This document shows, piece after piece, positions 16,891 to 24,375 of a DNA stretch of 64,000 nucleotides. Each line of letters begins with the position of its first letter. Within the stretch, counting starts at the first letter, position 1. The position numbers and the translations under genes were made by a program. The stretch spans positions 372,001 to 436,000 of the forward strand of contig JASEEU010000001.1 of the NCBI GenBank assembly GCA_030019445.1, given 5' to 3'. This DNA is from Anaerosomatales bacterium. Lineage in GTDB: Bacteria; Actinomycetota; Coriobacteriia; Anaerosomatales; Anaerosomataceae. The notes below the pieces were generated by a model, which saw only the letters and a program-made list of their open reading frames with translations, ran no database searches and was not told the DNA's origin.

Positions 16891-18984
16891 TCAGCCTCCG
16901 ATCCCGATACGGACGTCGGCAGCGAAGACGCCGTCGCCCTTATCGTGCACGATGAGCGGGTTGATATCGAGCTCCGTGATGTCGGGGAAGTCGGTCACGA
17001 GCGCCGAGACGCGCGTGATGACGTCGGCCACCGCGTCGAGGTCCGCCGGGCGCTGCCCGCGCGCACCGCGCAGCAGGCCGAAACCCCGGATCTCCGACAT
17101 CATGCGGCGCGCTTCGTCGGCATTCACGGGGCACAGGCGGAATGTGACGTCCTTGAGGACCTCGACGTAGATGCCGCCGAGGCCGAACATGAGCAGCGGG
17201 CCGAACTGCGGATCGCGGTTGACGCCGATGATGACCTCCCGGCCCGGCGGGACCTGCTGCTGCACCGTCACGCCCCAGATACGCGCGTCCGCCATGTACG
17301 CGCGTCCGCGGGCGATGATGGTCTCGTATGCCTCGGCAAGCGCGTGCTCGTCCTCGATCCCCGTGCGGATGCCTCCGATGTCCGACTTATGCAGGATGTC
17401 CGGGCTCGCGATCTTCATGACCACGGGGTAGCCGATCTCGGATGCGACGCGTCGCGCGTCGTCAAGGTCGCGAGCGAGCTCGGCCGGCGGGACCGGTATC
17501 CCGTACGCGGCGGCGATGCGCGCGGCGGACTGTTCGGTGATGAACGTGCGCCCGGCGGCGCGGGCATGGTCGATCGCCGAGCGGACGACGCCCGGGTCAC
17601 CTTCGATCCGTCTCGGGACCGGTACCGGCGCCTCGAGCATCCTGCGCCGCCGTTCCATGGCCGAGAAGGTCCTGATGGCCCGCTCAGGGAAGGGGTAGTT
17701 CGGGATCCCGCCTTCCCCGAGCACGCGGATCGCCTCCGCGACGGCCGACTCGCCCATGAAGCACGCGAGCGTGGTGAGCCCGGTCTCGCGCGCCAGGGCG
17801 ACGACCTCGTCAGCGGTCCCCACGGCGTCGGTGGTGGCCTGGGGTGTCAGGATGACGAGGACGGCACGGACGTTCGGGTCTGCCGCGAGGACGCGGTAGG
17901 CGTCAGCGTAGCGTCGCGCGGGTGCGTCCCCGAGCACGTCGACCGGGTTGTAGAACGCCGCAGCGGTCGGGAGGGTCTCACGCAGCGCTGTCACCGTCTC
18001 CGATTCGAGGGCCGCGAGCGACACGCCGTCCCGCTCGCAGGCATCGGTGGCCAGGATGGCGGGGCCGCCGGCGTTGGTGAGGATGACGAGCCCGGGACCC
18101 TCCGGGAGCGGCTGACGGGCGAGGGCGACCGAGATGTCGAAGAGCTCCTCGACCGTGCGAGCCCGGGTGGCTCCGGCCTTGAGGAAGGCGGCGTCGTAGG
18201 CGCGCTCGGACCCCGCGAGGCTGCCGGTGTGCGACGACACCGCGCGGGCGCCGGCATCCGACCCGCCCGACTTCAGCGCGACGAACGGCTTCTCCCGCAC
18301 GAGATCGGAGACGGCCTCCACGAACGCGGCACCGTCGGACACCGCTTCGAGATACGCGGCGATGACCGAGGTGCGATCATCCGCCGCCCACGCGCGGATG
18401 AGATCCACTTCCGAGATGTCGGCCTTGTTGCCGAGCGAGACGAAGTGGGACAGGCCGATCCCCTGCCCGGCTGTCCAGTCGAGGACCGCGGTACCAAGCG
18501 CACCCGACTGGGACATGAACGCGATGGTGCCGGGGCGGGGCATGGTGAGCGCGAACGACGCGTTCATCTCCGAGGGTGTGGAGATCGCACCGAGACAGTT
18601 GGGTCCGAGCAGACGGATGTCGTGGCGTCGTGCGACATCGACGAGACTGCGTTCCAGCGCCGCACCCTGCGGGCCGGTCTCCTTGAACCCCGCCGAGATG
18701 ACGATCGCGACGGGCACGCGCTTCGTGCCGCACTCATCGAGGACGTCGGCTGCGAAGCGGGCGGGCACGACGATGACGGCGAGATCGATGTCGCCGGGGA
18801 CGTCGAGGACGCTCGGGTAGGCTTCCCGCCCGTCGATGCTCCCGACCATGGGGTTCACCGGATAGACCTCGCCGGTGAAGCCGCCGGTGACGAGGTTGTC
18901 ATAGACGATGCGCCCGACCTTGTCCTTCTCTCGGGACACGCCGACGACGGCGATCGACCGGGGGGAGAACAACGCGTCCAGCAC
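16891..18984 (-). CDS. ADP-forming acetate-CoA ligase (fused alpha-beta)
   Basis: Reversible acyl-CoA + ADP + Pi to acid + CoA + ATP, used by anaerobes to gain ATP from acetyl-CoA. The alpha part (about 1-460) has a CoA-binding Rossmann domain (SPRSIAVVGVSREKDKVG) and ligase-CoA domain with the phosphorylated His252 in SSHTGSLAG; the beta part (about 480-697) is an ATP-grasp domain with MKIASPDILHKSDIGGI. At 697 aa it is the single-chain form. GTG start at 18984, with AGGAGG just upstream and a perfect palindrome before that. Co-located with a DRTGG protein and plsX. Confidence 0.93.
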   Translation of the reverse strand: MLDALFSPRSIAVVGVSREKDKVGRIVYDNLVTGGFTGEVYPVNPMVGSIDGREAYPSVLDVPGDIDLAVIVVPARFAADVLDECGTKRVPVAIVISAGFKETGPQGAALERSLVDVARRHDIRLLGPNCLGAISTPSEMNASFALTMPRPGTIAFMSQSGALGTAVLDWTAGQGIGLSHFVSLGNKADISEVDLIRAWAADDRTSVIAAYLEAVSDGAAFVEAVSDLVREKPFVALKSGGSDAGARAVSSHTGSLAGSERAYDAAFLKAGATRARTVEELFDISVALARQPLPEGPGLVILTNAGGPAILATDACERDGVSLAALESETVTALRETLPTAAAFYNPVDVLGDAPARRYADAYRVLAADPNVRAVLVILTPQATTDAVGTADEVVALARETGLTTLACFMGESAVAEAIRVLGEGGIPNYPFPERAIRTFSAMERRRRMLEAPVPVPRRIEGDPGVVRSAIDHARAAGRTFITEQSAARIAAAYGIPVPPAELARDLDDARRVASEIGYPVVMKIASPDILHKSDIGGIRTGIEDEHALAEAYETIIARGRAYMADARIWGVTVQQQVPPGREVIIGVNRDPQFGPLLMFGLGGIYVEVLKDVTFRLCPVNADEARRMMSEIRGFGLLRGARGQRPADLDAVADVITRVSALVTDFPDITELDINPLIVHDKGDGVFAADVRIGIGG

Positions 18985-19009
18985 CCGTGAGCCCCCCTCC
19001 TGAAAGACG

Positions 19010-19033
19010 ACAGCGCCCCCGCGGGGGCGCTGT
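19010..19033 (-). terminator. 24-base perfect palindrome after rpmF
   Basis: The sequence from 19010 to 19033 equals its own reverse complement (arms ACAGCGCCCCC and GGGGGCGCTGT around GC). On the minus strand it follows the rpmF stop by 8 bases and is trailed by TCGTCTTTCAGG, a weak U-tract, then the ribosome site of the acetate-CoA ligase. Probable terminator or attenuator. Confidence 0.6.
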
Positions 19034-19041
19034 ACAGACGG

Positions 19042-19218
19042 TTACTCCGTCTCGACGATCTCTTTCCCGTCGTAGTACCCGCACTCGGGGCACACGCGGT
19101 GCGGCAGCTTCGGCTGATGGCACTGCGGGCAAAGCGAGCGGGCCGGTGCGGAGATATCGTGGGTCGCACGACGGCTGTCGCGCGAGGCGCGCGTCGTCTT
19201 GCGCTTCGGCACTGGCAT
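19042..19218 (-). CDS. rpmF: 50S ribosomal protein bL32
   Basis: 58-aa zinc-ribbon ribosomal protein. Start ATG at 19218 (MPVPKRKTTRASRDSRRATH) lies behind AAGGAG. Cysteines C30, C33, C43 and C46 form the zinc site (CPQC and CPEC), so this is the C+ form. The usual yceD/DUF177-rpmF adjacency is preserved, though separated by a 111-base gap with its own extended -10 promoter. Confidence 0.97.
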   Translation of the reverse strand: MPVPKRKTTRASRDSRRATHDISAPARSLCPQCHQPKLPHRVCPECGYYDGKEIVETE

Positions 19219-19289
19219 GGGTGCGTGCTCCTTCTTCCAAGGGTATCGTGCGCGCGTCCGGGCTGTAGCGCCCTGCGACGCAAGGCGAC

Positions 19290-19295
19290 ATTCTA
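19290..19295 (-). promoter_or_regulatory. Extended -10 promoter of rpmF
   Basis: On the minus strand TGC precedes TAGAAT (19290-19295), an extended -10 with 5 of 6 consensus bases. A TTGTCC lies 19 bases farther upstream, outside ideal spacing. It sits 70-odd bases before the rpmF ATG, between DUF177 and rpmF. Confidence 0.6.
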
Positions 19296-19329
19296 GCACA
19301 GGCAGCGGTCCAACGGACAAGAGCGCCGG

Positions 19330-19860
19330 CTACTCGTCCGCCTCGCCGAAGAGTCCCTTGAGCGCGGAGAACGGCGACTCGGGCTCGTCCGGCTCGCACG
19401 AGCACGGACCTTCCGAGAGGTCCGCTCCGCACGTGGGGCAGATGCCGGCGCAGTCGGGGTCGTGCACGGGTGCGAACGGCAACTCGAGCGCGAGCGCGCT
19501 CAACAGCGCGGGCATGAGGTCCACGGTGTCGGCCGAGATGATCTCGTACTCCTGCTCCTCAGGAACCTGCTCGACCTCGGCCGGTGTGACGTAGTACGCC
19601 TCGACGTCGCCGCGGACCTCGATGGGAAACGGCCGCAGACAGCGGACGCACTCGGTGCGGAGCGTCGCGGTCACCGAACCGGAGGCGACGATGCCCTCGC
19701 CTGCGTTGGTGACGCGGACGTCGACATGGGCGGGACCGTCCGGACTGAATTCGGACGAACCGACCTGGATGGTACCGAGGTCGACGTCGTCCTCCACGTG
19801 GAGCGACTCCGTGACCTCGTCGATGATCGACGAGAGGTCGACCGGATACGAGCGTTCCAT
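19330..19860 (-). CDS. DUF177 (YceD-like) zinc-ribbon protein
   Basis: 176-aa YceD/DUF177 protein; family members are linked to 23S rRNA accumulation and to the large subunit. Start ATG at 19860 (MERSYPVDLSSIIDEV). CVRC at residues 71-74 with RCLRPF, then a C-terminal CAGICPTCGADLSEGPCSC-type cluster (C137, C141, C144 and beyond), suggest two metal-binding knuckles. It ends in ALKGLFGEADE. It lies between the SepIVA-like gene and rpmF, matching both the conserved yceD-rpmF pairing and the DUF177-SepIVA adjacency seen in mycobacteria. Confidence 0.88.
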   Translation of the reverse strand: MERSYPVDLSSIIDEVTESLHVEDDVDLGTIQVGSSEFSPDGPAHVDVRVTNAGEGIVASGSVTATLRTECVRCLRPFPIEVRGDVEAYYVTPAEVEQVPEEQEYEIISADTVDLMPALLSALALELPFAPVHDPDCAGICPTCGADLSEGPCSCEPDEPESPFSALKGLFGEADE

Positions 19861-19864
19861 GGCG

Positions 19865-20323
19865 CTATCCGCGCTGGCCGATCTTGCCCTGCAGGCGATC
19901 GCGGCCGCGCTGGACGGCCGAGAGCAGCTTGCCGAGGTTGACCTCGAGGTTGGCGAGGATCTCATCGGCGTAGTCCTCCGCGCCGAGCCTGATCTCGCGC
20001 TCACGGTTGCGCGCGCTATCGAGTATCTCGGCCGCCTGCTGCTCGGCCAGCTTCACGATCTCCTGGTCCGCGGCCATCGCCTGGGCACGCTCGCGCGCCT
20101 CCTCGAGGATGCGGTTGGATTCCTTCTCGGCCTCTTCCAGCATCTCCTGGCGTTCCTTGACGATCCAGCGTGCCTGCTTGAGCTCGTCGGGGAACTGCGC
20201 CCTGATCTCGTCGATGATCTCGTAGACCTTCTCGGGGTCGACCATCTTGTTCGAGGAGAACGGCACGGTCCGGCCGGTATCGATCAACTCCTCGATCCGG
20301 TCGATGAGCGCCATGATATCCAT
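19865..20323 (-). CDS. SepIVA/DivIVA-like coiled-coil protein
   Basis: 151-aa protein that is almost entirely helical and charged. A short N-terminal segment (MDIMALIDRIEELIDTGRTV) precedes a long coiled coil rich in Glu, Arg and Gln. No membrane segment or catalytic motif is visible. In mycobacteria the gene beside DUF177 and rnc encodes SepIVA, an essential DivIVA-domain septation factor; the same neighbour here (DUF177) and the similar composition support orthology, but this is by synteny and general resemblance. Start ATG at 20323 follows GGGAGG. Confidence 0.68.
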   Translation of the reverse strand: MDIMALIDRIEELIDTGRTVPFSSNKMVDPEKVYEIIDEIRAQFPDELKQARWIVKERQEMLEEAEKESNRILEEARERAQAMAADQEIVKLAEQQAAEILDSARNREREIRLGAEDYADEILANLEVNLGKLLSAVQRGRDRLQGKIGQRG

Positions 20324-20333
20324 GCGTACCTCC

Positions 20334-20825
20334 CTACCGGGACTGCTTTGATCGCGAGGCAAGCGCCTCGCATACTGCGTCTGGCACGAGCCCTCGTACC
20401 GAACCGCCGTGCCGCGCGATCTCCTTCACGGCCGACGAGCTCAGGTACGCGTACTCCGGGATCGACATGATGAACATCGTCTCGATGCTCTTGTCGAGCC
20501 GGTAATTCAACTGAGCCATCTGGAACTCGCGCTCGAAGTCCGTGACGGCCCTCAAGCCCTTGATGATCACGTGCGCATCGAGCTCCAGGGCGAATTCTAC
20601 CAGGAGAGTGTCAAAAGGGAGTACCCGAACGTTGGGAAGGTGTGACACCGCGTCCTCGATGAACGCGACACGCTCGTCGATGGAGAAGAGCGGTCCACCG
20701 CCCTTGTCGGCGCTCAACGCCACGGCTACGACGACCTCGTCGAAGAGGACGGCCGCGCGCTCGATGACGTCGAGGTGCCCTGAGGTGACGGGGTCGTATG
20801 TGCCTGGGCAGAGCGCCCGCTTCAC
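20334..20825 (-). CDS. coaD: Phosphopantetheine adenylyltransferase
   Basis: Fourth step of CoA biosynthesis: ATP + 4'-phosphopantetheine to dephospho-CoA. The nucleotidyltransferase motif CPGTYDPVTSGHLDVIERA lies at the N-terminus, and the second motif is YAYLSSSAVKEIA. The GTG start at 20825 overlaps the rsmD stop (GTGA), which is the better choice than an upstream extension with no homology; it gives 163 aa, standard for CoaD. The rsmD-coaD pair is widely conserved. Confidence 0.95.
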   Translation of the reverse strand: MKRALCPGTYDPVTSGHLDVIERAAVLFDEVVVAVALSADKGGGPLFSIDERVAFIEDAVSHLPNVRVLPFDTLLVEFALELDAHVIIKGLRAVTDFEREFQMAQLNYRLDKSIETMFIMSIPEYAYLSSSAVKEIARHGGSVRGLVPDAVCEALASRSKQSR

Positions 20826-21403
20826 CGTGCCCGCTCCCCTCTCGCGTCCCGTGCGGCGTACGAGACCGTCGTCGTTCCGTACCGTCCGTGGCCCGCGTCC
20901 ACCAATCCCGGCGGCCACTGTACCTCGGCTCCCGTCGCGTGTTCGTATGCGACGAGCGCGTCATCGGCGAGCGCGCCGCCATTGACGAGACTTTCCAGTA
21001 ACTCCCTGACCTGGGCCGTTTCGATTCTATAGGGCGGGTCGAGAAGAATCAACGCGTAGGGCGCGTCCGCAAGCGCCGCGGGTCGCACGCCGAGGGCGTC
21101 CGCGCGCAGCACGTTCGCGCTGGCACGGGCGTCGAGCCGGTCGAGGTTTGCGCGCAGCGCGGCGAGCGCGGGGCCGCTTGACTCCACGAACGTCGCGCGC
21201 GCCGCGCCGCGTGAGAGCGCCTCGATACCGAGAGCGCCGCTGCCGGCGAACAGGTCGAGGACGGTCCTGCCGGCGAGGTCGAGCCCGCGTGCGCCGAGAG
21301 CCGAGAAGAGCGCTTCGCGTACGCGATCGCTCGTGGGACGCGTCGCGTCGCCGCGTGGCGCCGCGATCGTCCGGCCCCGCCACGTACCGGCCACGATCCT
21401 CAT
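20822..21403 (-). CDS. rsmD: 16S rRNA m2G966 methyltransferase
   Basis: SAM-dependent methyltransferase for G966 of 16S rRNA. Motif I VLDLFAGSGALGIEALSRGA, the VESSG acidic loop and catalytic LILLDPPY are present. ATG at 21403 overlaps the recG stop by ATGA and gives MRIVAGTWRGRTIAAP, 193 aa. The 3' end overlaps coaD by 4 bases. Likely translated in series recG-rsmD-coaD. Confidence 0.93.
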   Translation of the reverse strand: MRIVAGTWRGRTIAAPRGDATRPTSDRVREALFSALGARGLDLAGRTVLDLFAGSGALGIEALSRGAARATFVESSGPALAALRANLDRLDARASANVLRADALGVRPAALADAPYALILLDPPYRIETAQVRELLESLVNGGALADDALVAYEHATGAEVQWPPGLVDAGHGRYGTTTVSYAARDARGERAR

Positions 21404-23502
21404 CCGGCGCTCACCCACTCCCAGGCATCGGCGAACGTGCGCCTGACCTCGCGTCGCAGGAGCGCGTTACCGGGGTCGGCGAGGTGGGGGTCCGCCGAGA
21501 CGATCGCTCGAGCGTCCTCTCTCGCCTGCTCGACAAGGGCGAAGTCGTCGGTGAGCGAGGCGAGCCTGAGCGCGGGCAGGCCGCTCTGGCGGGGGCCGAG
21601 GACGTCACCCTCGCCCCTGAGGCGCAGGTCGTGCTCGGCCAGCTCGAAACCGTCGTTGGTGGACGCGACCGCCTGCATGCGCGCGCGCCCCTCATCGGTC
21701 TTCGGGTCCGCGAAGAGGAGGAACTCCCCGGGGTGCTCTCCCCGCCCGATGCGACCGCGGAGCTGGTGGAGCTGCGCGAGACCGTATCGCTCGGCGTTCT
21801 CGACGATCATCACCGTGGCGTTGGGGACGTCGACACCCACTTCGATGACCGTCGTGGCGACGAGGATGTCGATCTCGCCCGCACGGAACCGCCGCATGAC
21901 GTCGCGCTTCTCGGCGGTCTTCATCTGCCCGGTCAGCAGCCCGAGTCGGAGGCTGGGAAACACCTGGCGTCGCAGACGGCCGTACTCGGTGGTGGCGGCC
22001 TTGGCCTCGGCCTTCTCGGATTCCTCGACGAGGGGGCAGACGATGTAGGCCTGTCGGCCGGCTGCGACAGCCGCGCGCACCTGGTCGTAGGCGGCGCCAC
22101 GCGCCCCACGCGGCACCAGTCGCGTGGTGACATGGTCGGGACCGCGGCCGGCCGGGCGGACCCGCAGGTACGAGGTGTCGAGATCGCCGTAGAGCGTCAA
22201 CGCGAGGCTGCGGGGGATGGGGGTCGCGCTCATGACGAGGAGGTCGGTCGCCTCCCCCTTCTCGCGCAGCGCGAGGCGCTGCGTCACGCCGAAGCGGTGC
22301 TGCTCGTCGACGATGGCGAGCGTGAGGTGCGCGAACGCGACGTCGGCCTGGAGGAGCGCGTGCGTGCCGAAGCTCACGCAGACATCCCCGCGCGCGATGG
22401 CATCCAGCGTGGCGGCACGCTCGGCGGCGGGCGTCGCGCCGGTCAGGAGGCACCAGGAGACGTCGAGCGCGTCGAGGAGCGGGCCTACCTTCTCGGCATA
22501 CTGTGCGGCGAGCACCTCGGTCGGCGCCATCATCGCGGCCTGCGTGCCGGAGTCCGCCACAGCGGCGAGCGCCGCCGCGGCCACGGCGGTCTTGCCGGTC
22601 CCCACGTCGCCGAGCAGCATGCGGTTCATCGGGCGGCGTGACGCGAGGTCTGCGAGTATCTCGGCGATGGCGTGCTCCTGGTCGGCCGTGAGCTGGAAGC
22701 CGACGACGTCCGGGAAGCGTGCCGAGCGCTCGCCCTCCACCTCGTGGACGTGCCCGGTCCGCTCGTCGACGGCGTTGTGGCGGCGCAGGGCCATCCCCAC
22801 CTGGATGGCGAAGAGCTCGTCGTAGGCCAGCCGTCGTCGCGCGGCCTCCGCCTCGGCGGCGTCCTGGGGGAAGTGCACGGCGCGAAGCGCGTGGCGCAGC
22901 GACATCAGGTCACGCGATCTCCGGATCCACGCGGGGAGGTGGTCGGGGAGGTCCCCGGCGTGAGCGAGCGCCTCTGCCGCGAGGCGCCGAACCCAGTTGG
23001 TGCTGAGGCCCTCGGTGGCGCGGTGGATCGGGATGATCCGGGCGGTCTCTTCGGGTGCCCGAGCATCGCCGAGCTTCTCGACGAACGGTTGCCGCATCTG
23101 CTTCAGACCATACTCCAGCTCGACACGACCCGCGAACGCCACCCGCTCCCCTTCCCGGAATCGCTGCGCCATGTAGGGCTGGTTGAACCACACGCCGATC
23201 ACCGCCCCGGTCCCGTCGGTGAGCGCGACCTCGACGATGGTAAGGCGTGGGCGTGGTCGCTTGACCGTGATGGCGTGGACCGTGCCGACGACCGTCACGT
23301 CGGTGCCGGGTCGGGCGTCCGCAAGGGTCGCACGTGCCGAGAGGTCCAGGTAGCGGAAGGGGACGTGGTGCAGCAGGTCGCGGACGGTCGAGACGCCCAG
23401 GCGGGCGAGCGCCTCGGCCCGTCGGTCATCGACAAGACGTACGTCGATGACCGGGGCCTCGGCCGCGGCCAGCGCAGCCGCGCGTCGCTCGGCCTCGGAC
23501 AT
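21400..23502 (-). CDS. recG: ATP-dependent DNA helicase RecG
   Basis: Branch-migrating helicase that regresses stalled forks and processes Holliday junctions. The N-terminal wedge/OB domain fills about 1-230 (FRYLDLSARA, VWFNQPYMAQRF). Walker A is LLGDVGTGKTAVAA, Walker B is the DEQH variant IVDEQHRFGVTQR, and helicase motifs continue to LRGRIGRGEHPGEFLL. Start ATG at 23502 gives 700 aa, normal for RecG; the in-frame upstream sequence overlaps degV and has no family resemblance. Confidence 0.95.
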   Translation of the reverse strand: MSEAERRAAALAAAEAPVIDVRLVDDRRAEALARLGVSTVRDLLHHVPFRYLDLSARATLADARPGTDVTVVGTVHAITVKRPRPRLTIVEVALTDGTGAVIGVWFNQPYMAQRFREGERVAFAGRVELEYGLKQMRQPFVEKLGDARAPEETARIIPIHRATEGLSTNWVRRLAAEALAHAGDLPDHLPAWIRRSRDLMSLRHALRAVHFPQDAAEAEAARRRLAYDELFAIQVGMALRRHNAVDERTGHVHEVEGERSARFPDVVGFQLTADQEHAIAEILADLASRRPMNRMLLGDVGTGKTAVAAAALAAVADSGTQAAMMAPTEVLAAQYAEKVGPLLDALDVSWCLLTGATPAAERAATLDAIARGDVCVSFGTHALLQADVAFAHLTLAIVDEQHRFGVTQRLALREKGEATDLLVMSATPIPRSLALTLYGDLDTSYLRVRPAGRGPDHVTTRLVPRGARGAAYDQVRAAVAAGRQAYIVCPLVEESEKAEAKAATTEYGRLRRQVFPSLRLGLLTGQMKTAEKRDVMRRFRAGEIDILVATTVIEVGVDVPNATVMIVENAERYGLAQLHQLRGRIGRGEHPGEFLLFADPKTDEGRARMQAVASTNDGFELAEHDLRLRGEGDVLGPRQSGLPALRLASLTDDFALVEQAREDARAIVSADPHLADPGNALLRREVRRTFADAWEWVSAG

Positions 23503-23509
23503 GGGACTC

Positions 23510-24358
23510 CTAGAGCGGGTAGTACGCCAGGCCGACGGCGCCAGGGCCGGCGTACGTGCCGATGACCGCTCCGCACTCGTAGTCGGCGTCGTACTCGTAG
23601 CGAGCGCCCGCTGCGTCCAGGGCCGCATGCAGCTCGTCCACGAGGTGCGGAGCAATGGAGTGGAGGATCGCCAGTCGCACCGGGCCGTCGACCGAGTCGG
23701 CCGCCACCTGGGCTGCCATCTCGGCGATCGCCTTCTTGGTGCCCTTGACCTTCTTGAACGGCTCGATGGTCCCCTCGGTATTGAACGTCAGGACGGGCTT
23801 GATGTTGAGGAGCGAGGCCGCGAGTCCCTGCGCCTTGCCGGCCCGACCGCCCTTCACGAGGTAGTCCAGGGTGTCGAGCGCGAAGAGCAGGCGCAGGTTG
23901 TCGACGACGTGCTCCGCCGCCTGCGCGATGGCGTCGAGATCGCCTCCCGCTTGACGTGCGCGAAGCGCCGCCTTGATGACGAGCCCTTCCCCCGCGGTCA
24001 CGATGCGGGTGTTGATGACCCGGACCGGAACGGGGGCGTTGGCTGCTGCCATCATCGCTGACTCATACGTGCCCGAGAGCGGGGCAGTGATGTGGATCGA
24101 GACGATGCCCGTGCATCCGTCGTCGGCCAGCGACTGGTAGACCTCGGCGAATTCGCTGGGGGTGGGCTGCGATGTCTTAGGGAGATCAGGCGCAGCGGCG
24201 AGCTTGTCGAAGAAGGTCTCCGGCGTGATGTCGATCCAGTCGAGGTACGTGGTGTCTCCGAAGAGCACCTTCAGCGGCACCATGACGACGTCGTGGTCGG
24301 CCAACCACTTGGGGCCAAGGTCGCAGGTGCTGTCACAGACGATCCCGATCTTGCCCAT
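23510..24358 (-). CDS. DegV-family fatty-acid-binding protein (FakB-type)
   Basis: DegV/EDD-fold protein that holds a fatty acid for phosphorylation by FakA. Typical signatures: IGIVCDSTCDLGPKW at the N-terminus, TSQPTPSEFAEVYQ, SIHITAPLSGTYESAMMAA, and LDYLVKGGRAGKAQG. The immediately upstream gene is the FakA kinase, which makes a FakAB role the best inference; fatty acid preference cannot be told. ATG at 24358 (MGKIGIVCDS) is chosen on family alignment; an ATG seven codons earlier overlaps the fakA stop as ATGA and is an alternative. Confidence 0.9.
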   Translation of the reverse strand: MGKIGIVCDSTCDLGPKWLADHDVVMVPLKVLFGDTTYLDWIDITPETFFDKLAAAPDLPKTSQPTPSEFAEVYQSLADDGCTGIVSIHITAPLSGTYESAMMAAANAPVPVRVINTRIVTAGEGLVIKAALRARQAGGDLDAIAQAAEHVVDNLRLLFALDTLDYLVKGGRAGKAQGLAASLLNIKPVLTFNTEGTIEPFKKVKGTKKAIAEMAAQVAADSVDGPVRLAILHSIAPHLVDELHAALDAAGARYEYDADYECGAVIGTYAGPGAVGLAYYPL

Positions 24359-24375
24359 GGCGATCCCTTCGTCGG

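Noticed and set aside
16837-18990. Long plus-strand open frame (717 codons) opposite the acetate-CoA ligase
   Set aside because: Composition is Arg/His/Asp-rich as expected for a shadow of GC-skewed codons; the minus-strand protein has full family motifs.
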